From Strigamia acuminata (Eukaryota; Arthropoda; Chilopoda; Geophilomorpha; Linotaeniidae): a DNA stretch of 60,000 bases. Shown in pieces: positions 24,101-34,200 of this stretch. The translations under genes and the position numbers were made by a program. Numbering within the stretch: position 1 is the stretch's first letter; the number at the start of each line of letters is the position of its first letter. The stretch spans positions 15,196,491 through 15,256,490 of the forward strand of contig OX442317.1 of the NCBI GenBank assembly GCA_949358305.1. The letters are read 5' to 3'. Below the pieces are notes generated by a model that searched no databases, was not told where the DNA came from, and saw only the letters and a program-made list of their open reading frames with translations.

Positions 24101-24958
24101 TGCAAATCTATCCGAATTCTTCTCTAGCAGCTGTCGCATCAATTCCTGTTGAGTTGGTGTCATATTCTCATTTGCCATGGCCTTGCTAAAGTCAAATTGA
24201 TCAGCTCTTTTTTCATCTAACAAGCCAGACTCAATCACGTAAAATGCTTTTGCAACTGCTGAGTTTTTTCCTAAATAGATTGTCTTTTTAGTTGGATTCG
24301 CAACACGCAGAACTCCTTCACCTTTTCTGAATTTAGTCAATGTCTTGCAACAAATCACGCCAAATCGATCGATTACTCCACTTAATGGTTCTACAAACAA
24401 TTCATCATCAACTTTCTTTGCTATCTTTATTGGTACTACACATTCATGTAAAGCTGGTATCGTTATTGGTTTTAAAACACGTGCAATATAGTTTTGTTCA
24501 GTGTAATTCTTGGACATTGGGAATACTTCTTGTTGTTTATCTTTTGGCCCTACAAAGATCTTCTGTTGGTCATAGTCGAGCTGGCACCTTGCAGATCTCA
24601 AAAAATTATCTCCTAGCAGTAAATGGTTGCCAAATCCGCTGACAATCAGCACTTCAATAGTATGTTGTTGTTGTCCAACGTCAATGGTAATCTTGGTTTT
24701 TCCTACTGGGGTTATCAATGAACCATCTACAACTCTAAGTCGAACATGTGGACATGGTTGGTATTTGAGCTGCAGAGTTCTTACCAAATCTTCATTAATG
24801 ATGTTGCGATAACCTCCGGAATCCAAGACACCAGTGACTTCCAAACCATTCACTACTACTGGAATCTGCAAAAGTTCATCTGTGGCGTTCAACTCAATGA
24901 TTTCTAATTTTCTCTTTTTGAATTTCTTCTTGTTTTTCCGTCTTTGTGGCCATTCTAG
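21140..24958 (-). CDS. Gypsy 1 Pol (protease, RT, RNase H, integrase)
   Basis: About 1,270 codons, intact. Numbering from 24892: protease LDSGG near residue 24; RT with RFCVDWRRLN near 340 and YIDD near 438; RNase H TDAS near 590 and TERECLAI near 627; integrase zinc site H-H-C-C at ~793-840, then D, D and E of the core near 865, 925 and 962 (LSDRGTEY, NGLTERFN); a GPY-type motif near 1097 and a Lys-rich tail. There is no ATG near the 5' end. The frame is entered by -1 slippage at 24958-24964, after which a Lys/Arg-rich linker leads into protease. It copies element RNA to DNA and integrates it. Confidence 0.93.
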   Translation of the reverse strand, partial: LEWPQRRKNKKKFKKRKLEIIELNATDELLQIPVVVNGLEVTGVLDSGGYRNIINEDLVRTLQLKYQPCPHVRLRVVDGSLITPVGKTKITIDVGQQQHTIEVLIVSGFGNHLLLGDNFLRSARCQLDYDQQKIFVGPKDKQQEVFPMSKNYTEQNYIARVLKPITIPALHECVVPIKIAKKVDDELFVEPLSGVIDRFGVICCKTLTKFRKGEGVLRVANPTKKTIYLGKNSAVAKAFYVIESGLLDEKRADQFDFSKAMANENMTPTQQELMRQLLEKNSDRFATSDSDLGRAQAIKHRIDTGDSPPIHLQPYRRSIKEKEIEEAETKKLLEQGVIRESESPWSAPVLLIKKRDGRWRFCVDWRRLNAVTKKMVYPLPRIDDTLDQLAGAKYFSMMDLIQGYHQVEIDEQDREKTAFTTSSGHYEFNVLGMGLCNSPAAFQKLMNKVLGNLLGKVCIAYIDDLIIFSKTFEQHLIDVDAVFQKLRAANLKVKLSKCTFATDTIRYLGHVVDADGVSPDPRNLEAVAKFPLPVNVKQLRGFLGLCSYYRKFIKGFADISKPLVNLTKKDEKFDWGPPHDTAFITLRNALITVPVLAHPDFAQPFIVSTDASAYGMGAILKQKINNQERVVAYASKLMSTAEQNYTATERECLAIMFAVQKFRPYLYGQKFQIITDHQPLQWLKSVRNPNGRLARWALQLVDFDFDIVYKSGKKHTDADALSRIPDQMSEEEIEKLPSLFLENLDLPAQQRMDPKLLDLITAVENLEQLPKKRRRPLKQYVLHEKTLFRKKNSSSSLNTEGLLLVVPKQLQKDVLHEMHDGLLGAHLGLAKTWKRIRTRFFWTRIYTDVRKYVLSCQNCAKAKSMTTPAKGLMQPWSTVSKPFERIGMDTLGPFPLSKLGNKHVFVVTDYLSRSVIARAAPVGTALEAAKTLVYEVILKEGSPREILSDRGTEYRNQMIEEVSNLFKSLHKTTSGYHPRTNGLTERFNATFAKMLQSYVNDDHTDWDEFLPFVLFSYNTGVHETTGYTPHYLLRGYDVDLTIDVNLNLPQKEFTLRTSKFMQQARKIANERLQKQSEKSKKRFDKDRVNKEFEPGELVYLKTINRKVGLSEKLLPQFSGPYEIVRRTAPNDYEIINSTRKKSDIVNVERLKPYKARIEEDIDEALKEMPEKKVKFAEKVKKISKKGEIVVGKLNKPTKTKQIKAKERYIDDSEQISLKSLFEPQTELENTGKQLKNPPLDGANTQNDDYRSRKLRPKARKSYRHCYSTFSPR

Positions 24959-26460
24959 TTTCCCGATTGATTAGCTGGTCCACCACGTGGGGCTCCTCGT
25001 TGACCTCGGCCTCCTTGGTAATTTTCAATGAAATTTTTACCTTTATAGTTTGGATTTCGTGGGTGACCTTGGTTATTTGGATTCCCCTGTCTTTGACCTT
25101 GTTGTTGTTGTTGCGGTGGATTCCATTGCTGTTGTGGCTGTTGTTGTTGTTGGAATCCTTGGCCAGAATTATTCCACTGATTATTCCAATTGCCTCTGTT
25201 TTGACCTTTATTATTATTCCATCCTCTACCTTGGTTCCAATTACTGTTGTTATTCCACCATCCATGTTGTTGTCCAGGTCGTCCTCTAAAGTTTCCTCTA
25301 TTATAGAACTGGGCCTGGTTTGGATGTGGCGTATACCATTGATTTTGGTAGAAGACTGGAGTGACCTCTGCATATTGAACATCCCCAAACTGCTGCTGTT
25401 GTCTTAGCACTTTGACCTCTGCTAACAACTCGTCTTTTGTTTTATTGACGTCGCTCGGTTCTACCAAGCAACTCGGTGTCACCTCACCTGTTGTATCAAC
25501 AGCTTTTTGCAGTAGGGTTAGTAAAACTTCTGCAGGATCCTCATTGAATGCGTGGGCTTCCAACAATCCAAGTTGTGATGTTAATTGGTCCAACGTCTTT
25601 GGGTAATTGGCTACTAATTTATCTCTGATCACCTTCTTCAGTCCTTGAAACACGTGAAATATCTTTTGATCTTCCGTGAACGACGGTCTTGCATAAGAGC
25701 ATTCCTTTAATATTTTCTGCATGTGTTCCAAAGCTGTTCCGTCCTTGTGCTGCATTGCTTGTAATTTCGCCAAAATTGCTGTTATTTGTCGTCGAAATTT
25801 TGTTTTCAACGCATCTTTCCATTCAGTCCAAGTTCTAGTCGGATGTAATGGAAGTTGGTCTAAATACCACGATGATGCAGAATGTTTCAGCACAATTGAC
25901 AGATGTTTAATTCTTTCAGTATCATCGGCAATCGTATCTTCGTATCCAATTAACCATGTGTCGATATTTCCAGTGGCTGGATCAAAATCAACTGGATTTC
26001 TTCTATTAACCACTAAATTTTGTAATACTGTTTGTATTGCCAACATTTCTGGCGATGGCGAAGCATTAGCCATCTTAATTGGAGATTGTTCTTTATTAAT
26101 ACACAAATATGAAAGTTCTAAATTTGGTTGCTCCTCAACGTCTTGGAAAATGTCCTTCTCGTCTGCGTCGTCTAGATCACTCTGTTCCCGTATCAATAGT
26201 TCTCCTAATTGCTCCACCTCGTGTGGAAACAATTCAGCTTGAAGATCAGCACTAACAACTCGTATACGGTGCTGTTGCGGGGTTTCACCTTCCCTTTTTT
26301 GAGTTTTAAGTTCCTCTTTGGGTTTTGGCTTCCTCTTTCGCTCAGTCACCTTGTCGCTCAATGCTGTCTCTTCTTCCAACTCCTCTTCTTTCTTAACACC
26401 TGAGAGCAGGTAATCCGTTACGTATTTTGAAAACGCGTAACGTCTAGAGTCCGCAATGAT
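24955..26460 (-). CDS. Gypsy 1 Gag, with ATG-less 5' extension
   Basis: The frame is open from 26460 to the stop at 24955. The first in-frame ATG is at 26073 with a good context (aagATGG) and would give 372 residues. The ~129 codons upstream look coding (Glu/Lys-rich, then RIRVVSADLQAELFPHEVEQL). Either they use a non-AUG start or splicing, or they are not translated. The central part resembles a retrotransposon capsid (DTWLIGYEDTIAD, TWTEWKDALKTKFRRQI). The last ~110 residues are rich in Gln, Asn, Gly, Trp and Arg with RG repeats. No CCHC zinc knuckle is seen, so RNA binding may use the RG/QN tail. Other arthropod gypsy elements with similar tails are not excluded. Confidence 0.82.
   Translation of the reverse strand: MIADSRRYAFSKYVTDYLLSGVKKEEELEEETALSDKVTERKRKPKPKEELKTQKREGETPQQHRIRVVSADLQAELFPHEVEQLGELLIREQSDLDDADEKDIFQDVEEQPNLELSYLCINKEQSPIKMANASPSPEMLAIQTVLQNLVVNRRNPVDFDPATGNIDTWLIGYEDTIADDTERIKHLSIVLKHSASSWYLDQLPLHPTRTWTEWKDALKTKFRRQITAILAKLQAMQHKDGTALEHMQKILKECSYARPSFTEDQKIFHVFQGLKKVIRDKLVANYPKTLDQLTSQLGLLEAHAFNEDPAEVLLTLLQKAVDTTGEVTPSCLVEPSDVNKTKDELLAEVKVLRQQQQFGDVQYAEVTPVFYQNQWYTPHPNQAQFYNRGNFRGRPGQQHGWWNNNSNWNQGRGWNNNKGQNRGNWNNQWNNSGQGFQQQQQPQQQWNPPQQQQQGQRQGNPNNQGHPRNPNYKGKNFIENYQGGRGQRGAPRGGPANQSGN
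24958..24964 (-). promoter_or_regulatory. -1 ribosomal frameshift site, GGGAAAC
   Basis: On the minus strand the last two gag sense codons form G GGA AAC, immediately followed by the TAG stop (24955-24957). This fits the X XXY YYZ rule in the gag phase. A -1 slip makes the next codon start at 24958, which is exactly the pol phase. I do not see a strong stem downstream; the sequence is A-rich. Confidence 0.8.
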
Positions 26461-27292
26461 TTATTAAATGTAGAGAAGACACAATCCTTTGGGTCGAAGC
26501 AATTCCTTTTTATTAATAAACACTTTTCACAACACAAACACTTTCACTTTCTGAAATAAATTCAATAATTAAACAATTCAATTTTCACGGTCATTTATAA
26601 AAAACACTAAATAACTATCAGTAAACATTCAACAAAATATCCTGAAAAACAATCAATTATCAAACAATCCACTTCAAAACAATTCAATTTTCATAGTCAT
26701 TATCTTTATATAATTCAAAATATCAAAACAATCAAATTTTCACGGTCATTTTTCAAAATTGTCAAAATTTTCATTAGTAAATATTCAAGAAAACTCTTTA
26801 TTAGTAATTCTTTACAAAATCCCCCGAAAAAGAAACAAATTCACTAATAAATCTGAACAATATATCTTATTAATATTCAATTCCATCAAAACACTTTATC
26901 AATGAACAATTTACAAAATATTCTGAAATTCAAAACTATTCATTAGCAAATTCAGGTAATTTCTCTCTATTAATTCTCAATCTTATCAAAAACACCATAA
27001 ATAAATTCTTTATCAAATAAACAATTTCATCATAAACAATTCACAAATTCAAATTTTATTCAATTATTAAATCAAACAACACCAACTGTAAAGTCATCCA
27101 ATTAAATATTCAATTGCTTTATTTAGCTTTTCTACTTTTAACTTCATTAACTCTAATTGACTCTATTTACAATGAGTCACTCTTATTTTTCCTATCATTT
27201 CTTACAGTGAGTCATGCATATTCAAATTAGGTTGGGCTCTTTCTAAATTTTATAAGATTTTCAATCAATTTTAAAGCTAATTTTCACCAATT
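26461..27292 (-). other. Gypsy 1 leader, gene-proximal part
   Basis: About 830 bp, very AT-rich, many (aaacaatt)-like short repeats, no gene. It ends at the AATT target duplication (27289-27292) of gypsy 2 and continues at 54152-54332. Confidence 0.75.
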
Positions 27293-28110
27293 TGTGGTGA
27301 CCCCGCGGGTGGTCGTCCCTCCAGTGGACGCCATCCGCATGAGTCACTAAGAAAGGTCAGTTCCCTCGCGCTGGCTCCGCCTTCCCCCCCTGGGAAGCGC
27401 GTGCCCCGAGGGGGTGAGGTGATGCGTGGACGGCCCCCATTGGCCGAGCCAGGCCCCTCACCCTGGCCTATATCAGGTAGAGTTTCGCGCCCTAAAAACA
27501 GAACTTACACAAACGACACCAAGAACACAGCAACTACCTCACCGTCAGGCCAACTCCACCAAAAGTTAGGATTGATCGAGGACCGCTGATTCCAGTGCAA
27601 CTGTAACTCTCACGAATTTACACTGTGCGTTTATTTCCCGCGAAAGCAGGAAAATAACCCTTGTGAATTCACACCGAATAACCGACCCACGGTTATTCCA
27701 CCACTAAAGTGTCCGAGTGCCCTGTAAGAAACTCCCCGTTTCTGGACGGAGCCTTGCGACGCTAAAACCAACCCCTAGACAACAGGCACGGATAGAAGAC
27801 TCGAAAGAGCATTCCACCGCGTCCGTGAACGACGAATCCGTGACGAATTTACGACAACTCGAGACGCCGCCTTTGTTCCGCCGACCACGCGGAACCGACG
27901 ACGCCATCTTGAGAAATCCTTTGTTCGACTCTGACCAAGTCGACTCTAGTTTTATACTGAGTGTATTTTAAGGCTTACGCCTATTGAATAAACCTGTTTG
28001 TTCATTTACATATACTTAGTATTCATTTGGGTAATTTACATATTTAGTAGAATCACAGGTAAAGTAATACACGTTAGCTCATTAAACCTATCACCAGGTA
28101 GGACGCGACA
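27293..28110 (+). repeat. 5' LTR of gypsy 2
   Basis: Starts TGTGGTGACC and ends GACGCGACA. It contains a TGAGTCA (AP-1-type) motif near 27335, GCCATCTT (YY1/Pho-type) at 27903-27910, and AATAAA near 27985 for 3' processing. The functions of the motifs are inferred from sequence only. Confidence 0.92.
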
Positions 28111-28112
28111 CG

Positions 28113-28130
28113 TGGGGGCCCGTCCGGGAT
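28113..28130 (+). other. Primer binding site of gypsy 2, tRNA-Pro-like
   Basis: TGGGGGCCCGTCCGGGAT, two bases after the LTR. It differs by one base from the well-known tRNA-Pro primer site (GGCTCGT in place of GGCCCGT). Confidence 0.75.
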
Positions 28131-28206
28131 TTAGAAATAAATCTCAACTGAACTTGTGATCTCTCATTTAATATAATAACCCAAATCGAAGAATTTACTC
28201 AAAGAA

Positions 28207-31200
28207 ATGTCAGACCAAGATGAACAATCCGCGTCTGATAACGAGCGACCTACGCTCGAAAAGGGAAAACGGACCTCCGACTATAACTTAAGGTCGGGTG
28301 GCCCGGTTCCCGAACAATCCGCGAAGGCGAAAGCCCGAGCGAATCGGAGGAAAGCAAAGGCGCAGAAAGAGGAAGCAGCTGCTTCGCTCGAGGCCCTAAC
28401 CGAGCCCGAGCGAGAGCCGCTCTCCTCAGATATGCCCTTTGTCGAAGATACCGATACGGAAGTCCTAGAAAATCAAGAAGAAATTCGCGATACAATAACA
28501 GGACGAGTGCCGATACTGGTAGCCGAGGAGAAGACGGAAACTCCGAGGCGAACAACCACAATCGACAGCAACCCATCACCGACAATAAGCCACCATTCGG
28601 CCCCCCTAAATGAAACTCCGGCGAGAAACACGAGCGGGACCCCGATGGCCTCCCGTGCCTCGGCGAGACCTGCCCCTGTTTCCCCCGAGGTAGCCCATTT
28701 AATTCACCTATCGCAACAGGCAGCCCGACTGAAAGCAGTAACCGATATTCCGCCGGGAACGTCAGTTTGGGACTCGATTACTATACTCACTAAAGCGATT
28801 TGCGCAACACAGGCCCCGACGCCAGTCGCAAGACCAGCGGCGGAGACGCCTGTAGCGCAAGAAACGCCGAGTGACGTAGGTAACTTCGTGCCCGACCCTC
28901 ACAAAGCCCTTCACGAATCTCGGGAGAAAGCCCGAGAAGAATCGAGGCAGGAAACGATAAATCGTCAGCGTAGAGTAAGCGCTGAGAGGAGAGGACTTTG
29001 GAGCGAAGAAGAAGAAAGATTACGGCAAGAATGGGACGCCACCGTCGAGGGAAGACATAAAGAGGCTCAAGACTACGAAGACCAATTTCGAGCTCTCCTG
29101 GCCCAGAGAAAGGCCGAAAAGCTGCAGAAACTCCGAGAGGAAGCTCTACTGCAACACCGAAAATGGGAAGAACAGTACCATGAAAGAATGAAAGCCGAAA
29201 AAGCAAGGAGAGAAAAGGAGCAATTTCTTCGAGAAAAGGAAGAATGGGAGCGGTACAGATGGACCGACGAGTACCAAGCTAAGAAAAAAGCGATAATTGA
29301 CGAGCAAAAACGATGGGAAGCCGAAAACTGGGAAAAGGAAGCGGAGAAATTCCAAAGAGAGTACGAGCAGGACGTTTCGGAGAGAAAAGAAAAGGAGGAT
29401 CCAAAGGCGGACAAAGAGCCCACCGGTGGCTCCGAAGCCGAAACAAAAAAGAGGAAGTCGCAGGATGACGACCAACCGGATAAAAAATCCAGAAACCGTA
29501 ACCCCTCGAAACGATCCGAAAGAAGCGCCGCAATCGACGCGTTGCTTAACAAAAAGAACGCGAATAAGGACCGCGAGCGCCCAGAAAGCGAAGAGAATAA
29601 ATGGCATTCTTTTTACGGGAGCAGCGACGAAAAGGAGCCGCCGCCCTCCGGAGGCTCGAAGAAATCACGGGATGGCGAAGAAGTCCCCCCGAAGGGACCA
29701 AGAGACCGCCCACAAGGCGACCCTTCCGACCCCTCTGATTCATCGGACGACGACGACCAAAGTCGACCGTCATCCGGACCGCACCGAGAGAGCCGCGGCA
29801 GCAACCAGCACCATTCGGACCGACCGAATGCCTCCAACCGATCTTCGCACAGCTCTCGCCCTTCCATGCAGGAGGGGAATTTCCAGGACTCTGCCGGCCG
29901 ACAATATACAATGGCTGAACTGGGTCGTGCCTTATTGAACTCTTTCCGAAAGGAAGGAATCGACTTGGGCCACCCCGGAGATGAACATAACCGCGCCGGT
30001 GAAAGGGTCAAACGCAAATATGGCGTGCGTAACGAACCAGCGGCCGAAGCCACGGGCAACATCCGCTGGCAACACTACGTACAAACGCGATTCGACGGTT
30101 CGTGGAAAGCGGGAGACCGCTTCCTCGACGAAGTCATGAGAATTAAGAAAGCTACAAAGGCGACCGTCGCCGATATGCTTACACACGGCCTAGTGGAGTT
30201 AACCACCGGGTCAGCCCGAGAGTGGTATCAAGGGCTAAAAAATCCAACCTGGGACGACTTTCTCGTCCGTTTCGACCTTCGATACGGCGAGACACCCGAC
30301 GAGATCAGCAACAAATTGCGTGGCCTCCGTCAAGCCCCAGGTGAAACACTCGCCGACTACGACGCTCGAGCAAAATTACTCTTCGCCCGAGCACCGTACG
30401 AAATTAACCCTGCCGGGTTTACGATGATTTTCTATGGGGGATTGTCAGCACATTCACAACGAATATTGCTGGACATGCGTGCTCCCCGCACTGGCAACTA
30501 TCGGGATGTCAGTAATTATCTCCTAACCAATACGCTGGAGATAGAACAAAGGTATTACGCCTCACTGCCACCCGAAGAGGCGGAAGCCCACGAAAAGCGA
30601 CTGATAACCAGCGCCGAACGCCATAAAGCTTCCGAGAAACTAATGAGACCGAGCGAATACCTCAGCGGCATAATGAGCCTCACTGAGGCGTCTTCGGGAC
30701 GGACGTTGACACCAAAAACCGGTATAACGCTCCCAAGCAACCCGATTGCTGCCCCAAAGAAAGCTCCGACGACTACAGCGATGCAGGTGACCTCGACTGA
30801 CTTAGCCACCTCGGCAAAAGCAGAAGAAGCGTCACCTCCCGCGGCGGTCGCCGAGCCGACAGAGGAATCAAGCGATGAAGACGACCTGCACGAACACCTC
30901 GAAAACTTATCGACGGGGTGCGACGACCAAGGCCCGTACCTTCATCACGCGCACCGAGCGCTAGCCATCACCCAATTCAGAGCCCACGCCCGAGCCACCA
31001 AGGAAAAAGGGGCGCCGGGCCTAAAAAGACGGTTCCCAACAGCATTCGTCCCGAAAAAACCGGGTTTCACACCCACGGGCGACAAAAGCAATATTAAATG
31101 CTACAGCTGTGGGGAATACGGCCATTATTCCGACAAATGCGAAAAAAAGGCCAAAGTCACTAGCGAGACACAAACTATGATGAAGATGATGGCAGAGTTA

Positions 31201-31251
31201 AATATCGCCCTGGCAAAAAACTGCCAAGCGCAGGCGTCGTCGAAGAAATAG
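28207..31251 (+). CDS. Gypsy 2 Gag, 1,014 residues
   Basis: ATG at 28207, a short distance after the PBS. Long for a gypsy Gag (usually 300-600). Residues 1-230 are low complexity; ~231-400 form a Glu/Lys/Arg/Trp-rich helical, coiled-coil-like block; ~400-600 are Arg/Ser/Asp-rich and disordered; ~628-785 resemble the retrotransposon capsid (SAREWYQGL, WDDFLVRFDLRYG, LRQAPGETLADYDARA). A CX2CX4HX4C zinc knuckle (CYSCGEYGHYSDKC) is at about 965-978. It forms the particle and binds the RNA. The last codons overlap the open pol frame, which is reached by frameshift at 31215. Confidence 0.92.
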   Translation: MSDQDEQSASDNERPTLEKGKRTSDYNLRSGGPVPEQSAKAKARANRRKAKAQKEEAAASLEALTEPEREPLSSDMPFVEDTDTEVLENQEEIRDTITGRVPILVAEEKTETPRRTTTIDSNPSPTISHHSAPLNETPARNTSGTPMASRASARPAPVSPEVAHLIHLSQQAARLKAVTDIPPGTSVWDSITILTKAICATQAPTPVARPAAETPVAQETPSDVGNFVPDPHKALHESREKAREESRQETINRQRRVSAERRGLWSEEEERLRQEWDATVEGRHKEAQDYEDQFRALLAQRKAEKLQKLREEALLQHRKWEEQYHERMKAEKARREKEQFLREKEEWERYRWTDEYQAKKKAIIDEQKRWEAENWEKEAEKFQREYEQDVSERKEKEDPKADKEPTGGSEAETKKRKSQDDDQPDKKSRNRNPSKRSERSAAIDALLNKKNANKDRERPESEENKWHSFYGSSDEKEPPPSGGSKKSRDGEEVPPKGPRDRPQGDPSDPSDSSDDDDQSRPSSGPHRESRGSNQHHSDRPNASNRSSHSSRPSMQEGNFQDSAGRQYTMAELGRALLNSFRKEGIDLGHPGDEHNRAGERVKRKYGVRNEPAAEATGNIRWQHYVQTRFDGSWKAGDRFLDEVMRIKKATKATVADMLTHGLVELTTGSAREWYQGLKNPTWDDFLVRFDLRYGETPDEISNKLRGLRQAPGETLADYDARAKLLFARAPYEINPAGFTMIFYGGLSAHSQRILLDMRAPRTGNYRDVSNYLLTNTLEIEQRYYASLPPEEAEAHEKRLITSAERHKASEKLMRPSEYLSGIMSLTEASSGRTLTPKTGITLPSNPIAAPKKAPTTTAMQVTSTDLATSAKAEEASPPAAVAEPTEESSDEDDLHEHLENLSTGCDDQGPYLHHAHRALAITQFRAHARATKEKGAPGLKRRFPTAFVPKKPGFTPTGDKSNIKCYSCGEYGHYSDKCEKKAKVTSETQTMMKMMAELNIALAKNCQAQASSKK
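31215..31221 (+). promoter_or_regulatory. -1 ribosomal frameshift site, AAAAAAC
   Basis: A AAA AAC lies in gag phase (codons GCA AAA AAC), in the 88-base overlap where the pol frame is open (from 31164). A -1 slip puts the next codon at 31221, in pol phase. About 20-45 bases downstream CGAAG and CTTCG can pair, with an additional GCAG/CTGC outside, a possible stem. Confidence 0.82.
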
Positions 31252-34200
31252 AATCGACTTCGTCTGCGAAAGCCGAGGAAATAACAAGGAAAAAGAAATT
31301 CCATACCGGACCTGCCGGTCACGCCATACTTGATGCGCAGGTCAAAGACCGAGCCCAATCCGCACCAGAAAAGGAAGAAAAAGTGATACGGAGGGGCATG
31401 CAAGTGAGAACTGAGGCCAAGACAGACGATAGTTGGGCCGAACTCCCGTTTGACTTGGAAGTCGTACCGCAGAAATTGCGAGTATTCCACTGCAACGTCT
31501 CAAAGTCACATTGCGAGACACTCTGTATGTTACCAGTGACCATTGAAAACCAAAAGTTACTGGGACTACTGGATTCCGGAGCGGATCGTTCTTTCATATC
31601 CGAAGATCTAGTCGAGAGCCTAGACATCGAAGACAAAATGATGAAAGTCAATGAGAATGTGGAATTACTCACGGCTAATGGCTATGTAAAGCCAAGGGGC
31701 GTAATAAAAATCACCATCGATTGGAGGGGAGGGAACCTATCCCACCCCTTCTTGGTGCTGCCATCCCACGACAAGGTATTCCTCCTCGGAATCGACATCA
31801 TGGCTAAATTAAAAATACAGCCAAATCCGATAACGAGATCGTGGAATTGGATAAGCCCCGAAGGTGAAAGGCCCATTCCAGTAGTACCCCAAAAATTACT
31901 GGACGAGGCCCAAGAGAAGGAGGAATACGAGAGAGGACTGCGAAAATTCGTACAGGACTATGATTTCGTAGCCTTCGCTCTGGAATTACAAAGAAGTAAC
32001 ATGGTGGACACGTTGGTCGAGGAAGCCGCTCTACAAGTCAACGAGGCTTCGTTATTGAGGCGAATACTTCGTAAGCACGAACGGATCCTCACCAAAACGC
32101 CCGGAAGGACGACCGAAGCCGTACACGAGATCGAACTGACGACGGACAAACCAATTCGCGTGCCATACAAGGGGATGAATCCCCAAAAACGGGATATAGT
32201 GACCCAGATGTGTCAAGACATGCTCGACAAAGGCATCGTCACAGAAGCATTGGGCGAATACGCGATGAGGATCGTCCTAGTAATGCGACCCGGCTCCGAG
32301 CCTCGCTTGTGTATCGACTACCGCCCGCTCAATGCTATAACGGTGATAGATCCGATACAGATGCCCTCCATCGAAGCGATTCTCCGTGAGCTGGCTCCAT
32401 TTAATTGGGTAACCACCATGGACCTGTCAAAAGGGTACTGGCAGGTCGAACTCCGACCAGAAGATAAGCTAAAGACGGCGTTTTACTCGCCTATAGGGCG
32501 ATTAATGTTCAACGTAATGCCATTCGGACTAGTGAACGCACCAAGCACATTTCAAAAGTTAATCGAAAGCGTCCTCGGAGACATGTTACATGATTTCGTA
32601 TGGGCTTATCTCGACGATATCATTATTGCGTCAGACACTTTTGAGGAACACATAGAGCACATAGACCGAGTGGTCTCCCGTTTAGCCAAAGCTGGACTCC
32701 ATGTCCACCCCGGAAAGAGCAAGTTCTGTAGAAAAGAACTTGCCTTCCTAGGCTATCGAATCGGAGTTGAAGGGATCGCCATTGATCCCGAAAAAGTACG
32801 AGCAATAAACGGATTCCCGGCCCCAGAAGATATAAAGGGAGTCCAGAGATTCATGGGAATGATTAATTTTTTCGGCAGGCTGCTCCCCAATTTGGCAGAA
32901 GTAGCCGCGCCCGTGACGGACCTCCTGCGAACCGACCGCGAGTTCGCTTGGACGGCCGAATGCGAGGCCGCCTTCAACGCCATAAAACAAATGCTGGCCG
33001 ACGTCGACAAAATGCCGCTACCCGATCTAAACCGACCGTTCGTACTGCATACCGACGCCAGCCGAGTTGGCTTGGGAGCAGCCCTCTTGCAAAAACACAC
33101 GTATAACGGAGTAGAGCAAGAAGTACCCTGTATGTTCATAAGCCGAAAAATACAGGGAGCCGAGAAAAACTACACGGCTACAGAACTGGAGTGCTTAGCC
33201 GTAATATGGGCTGTTCGGAAATTTCGTGACTACCTAGAGTATACGAATTTCGAAGTGCAGACCGATCATCAAGCATTAAGTTGGTTGATGAAGTTAAAAG
33301 AACCATCCGGCAGACTCGCCAGATGGCAACTCGAACTCATGGCGTGCGACATAACAATAACATATCGCCCCGGAAAATTCAATCAGGTAGCCGACGCTTT
33401 ATCGCGAGCCCCGGCGTCCGACCCCCATGGTCCGGACGACGACGGCGAAGACGATTCGCGTCTACTTTATTGTCCGACGCCCAGACGGATTTGGCGCCTT
33501 CGTAAAGCGAACGAATTGCCCGTGATGGAGCCCGCTGATAAAACTTTCTGTGGTTTCTGGACTCGAACGTACCAGCCAGCTGGAACAACCGACACAAAGA
33601 CGGAGGCAGCCCCTCCAGTCGTCCAAGAGACCCCAAAAACTCCGCTGCGTGCCTTCACGGCCACAATAGAAAAGAAAACGCAATACGCACCGCCAACAAG
33701 ACTCGAGTTTATCGAACATCAAGCGACCGACGCCAAATGTCAAATAATGACTCGATTCCTAGAAAAAGGGGAGTATCCGATCGATATGACAAATCCTCAT
33801 CGCAGAAAGCAATTTGCTAAGCAAGCCACCAGCTACCTGATAGACGACGGGTTGTTACTGAAATACCACCCGACGTTTCAGGACGACCTTAGCGGAGCGG
33901 GAAACGCGATAAAAGTGGTGGTGCCTGTCTCGCTACACACCCGATTGCTGTGGCTGATGCACGGGCACCCACTCGCTAGCCACGCCGGCATAGCAAGAAC
34001 ACTGTATCGCGTGAAGCAGATATTTTTTTGGCCCGGAGCCCGCCAGAAAATAACGAAATTTATTCGTCACTGCTCCCGGTGCCAAGCATGTCGACCTCGC
34101 GACAAAGTGGCCAGAAACACAATGTCTCTTGGCCCCTATGCTCCCTTTGATTGTTGGAGTGTTGACTTGATGGGCCCCAAGCCCACAACAAGCAACCGCA

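Noticed and set aside
24946-25407. Hydrophobic plus-strand ORF opposite gypsy 1 gag
   Set aside because: It is the antisense of the Gln/Asn codons of gag; the Leu/Ile richness follows from that.
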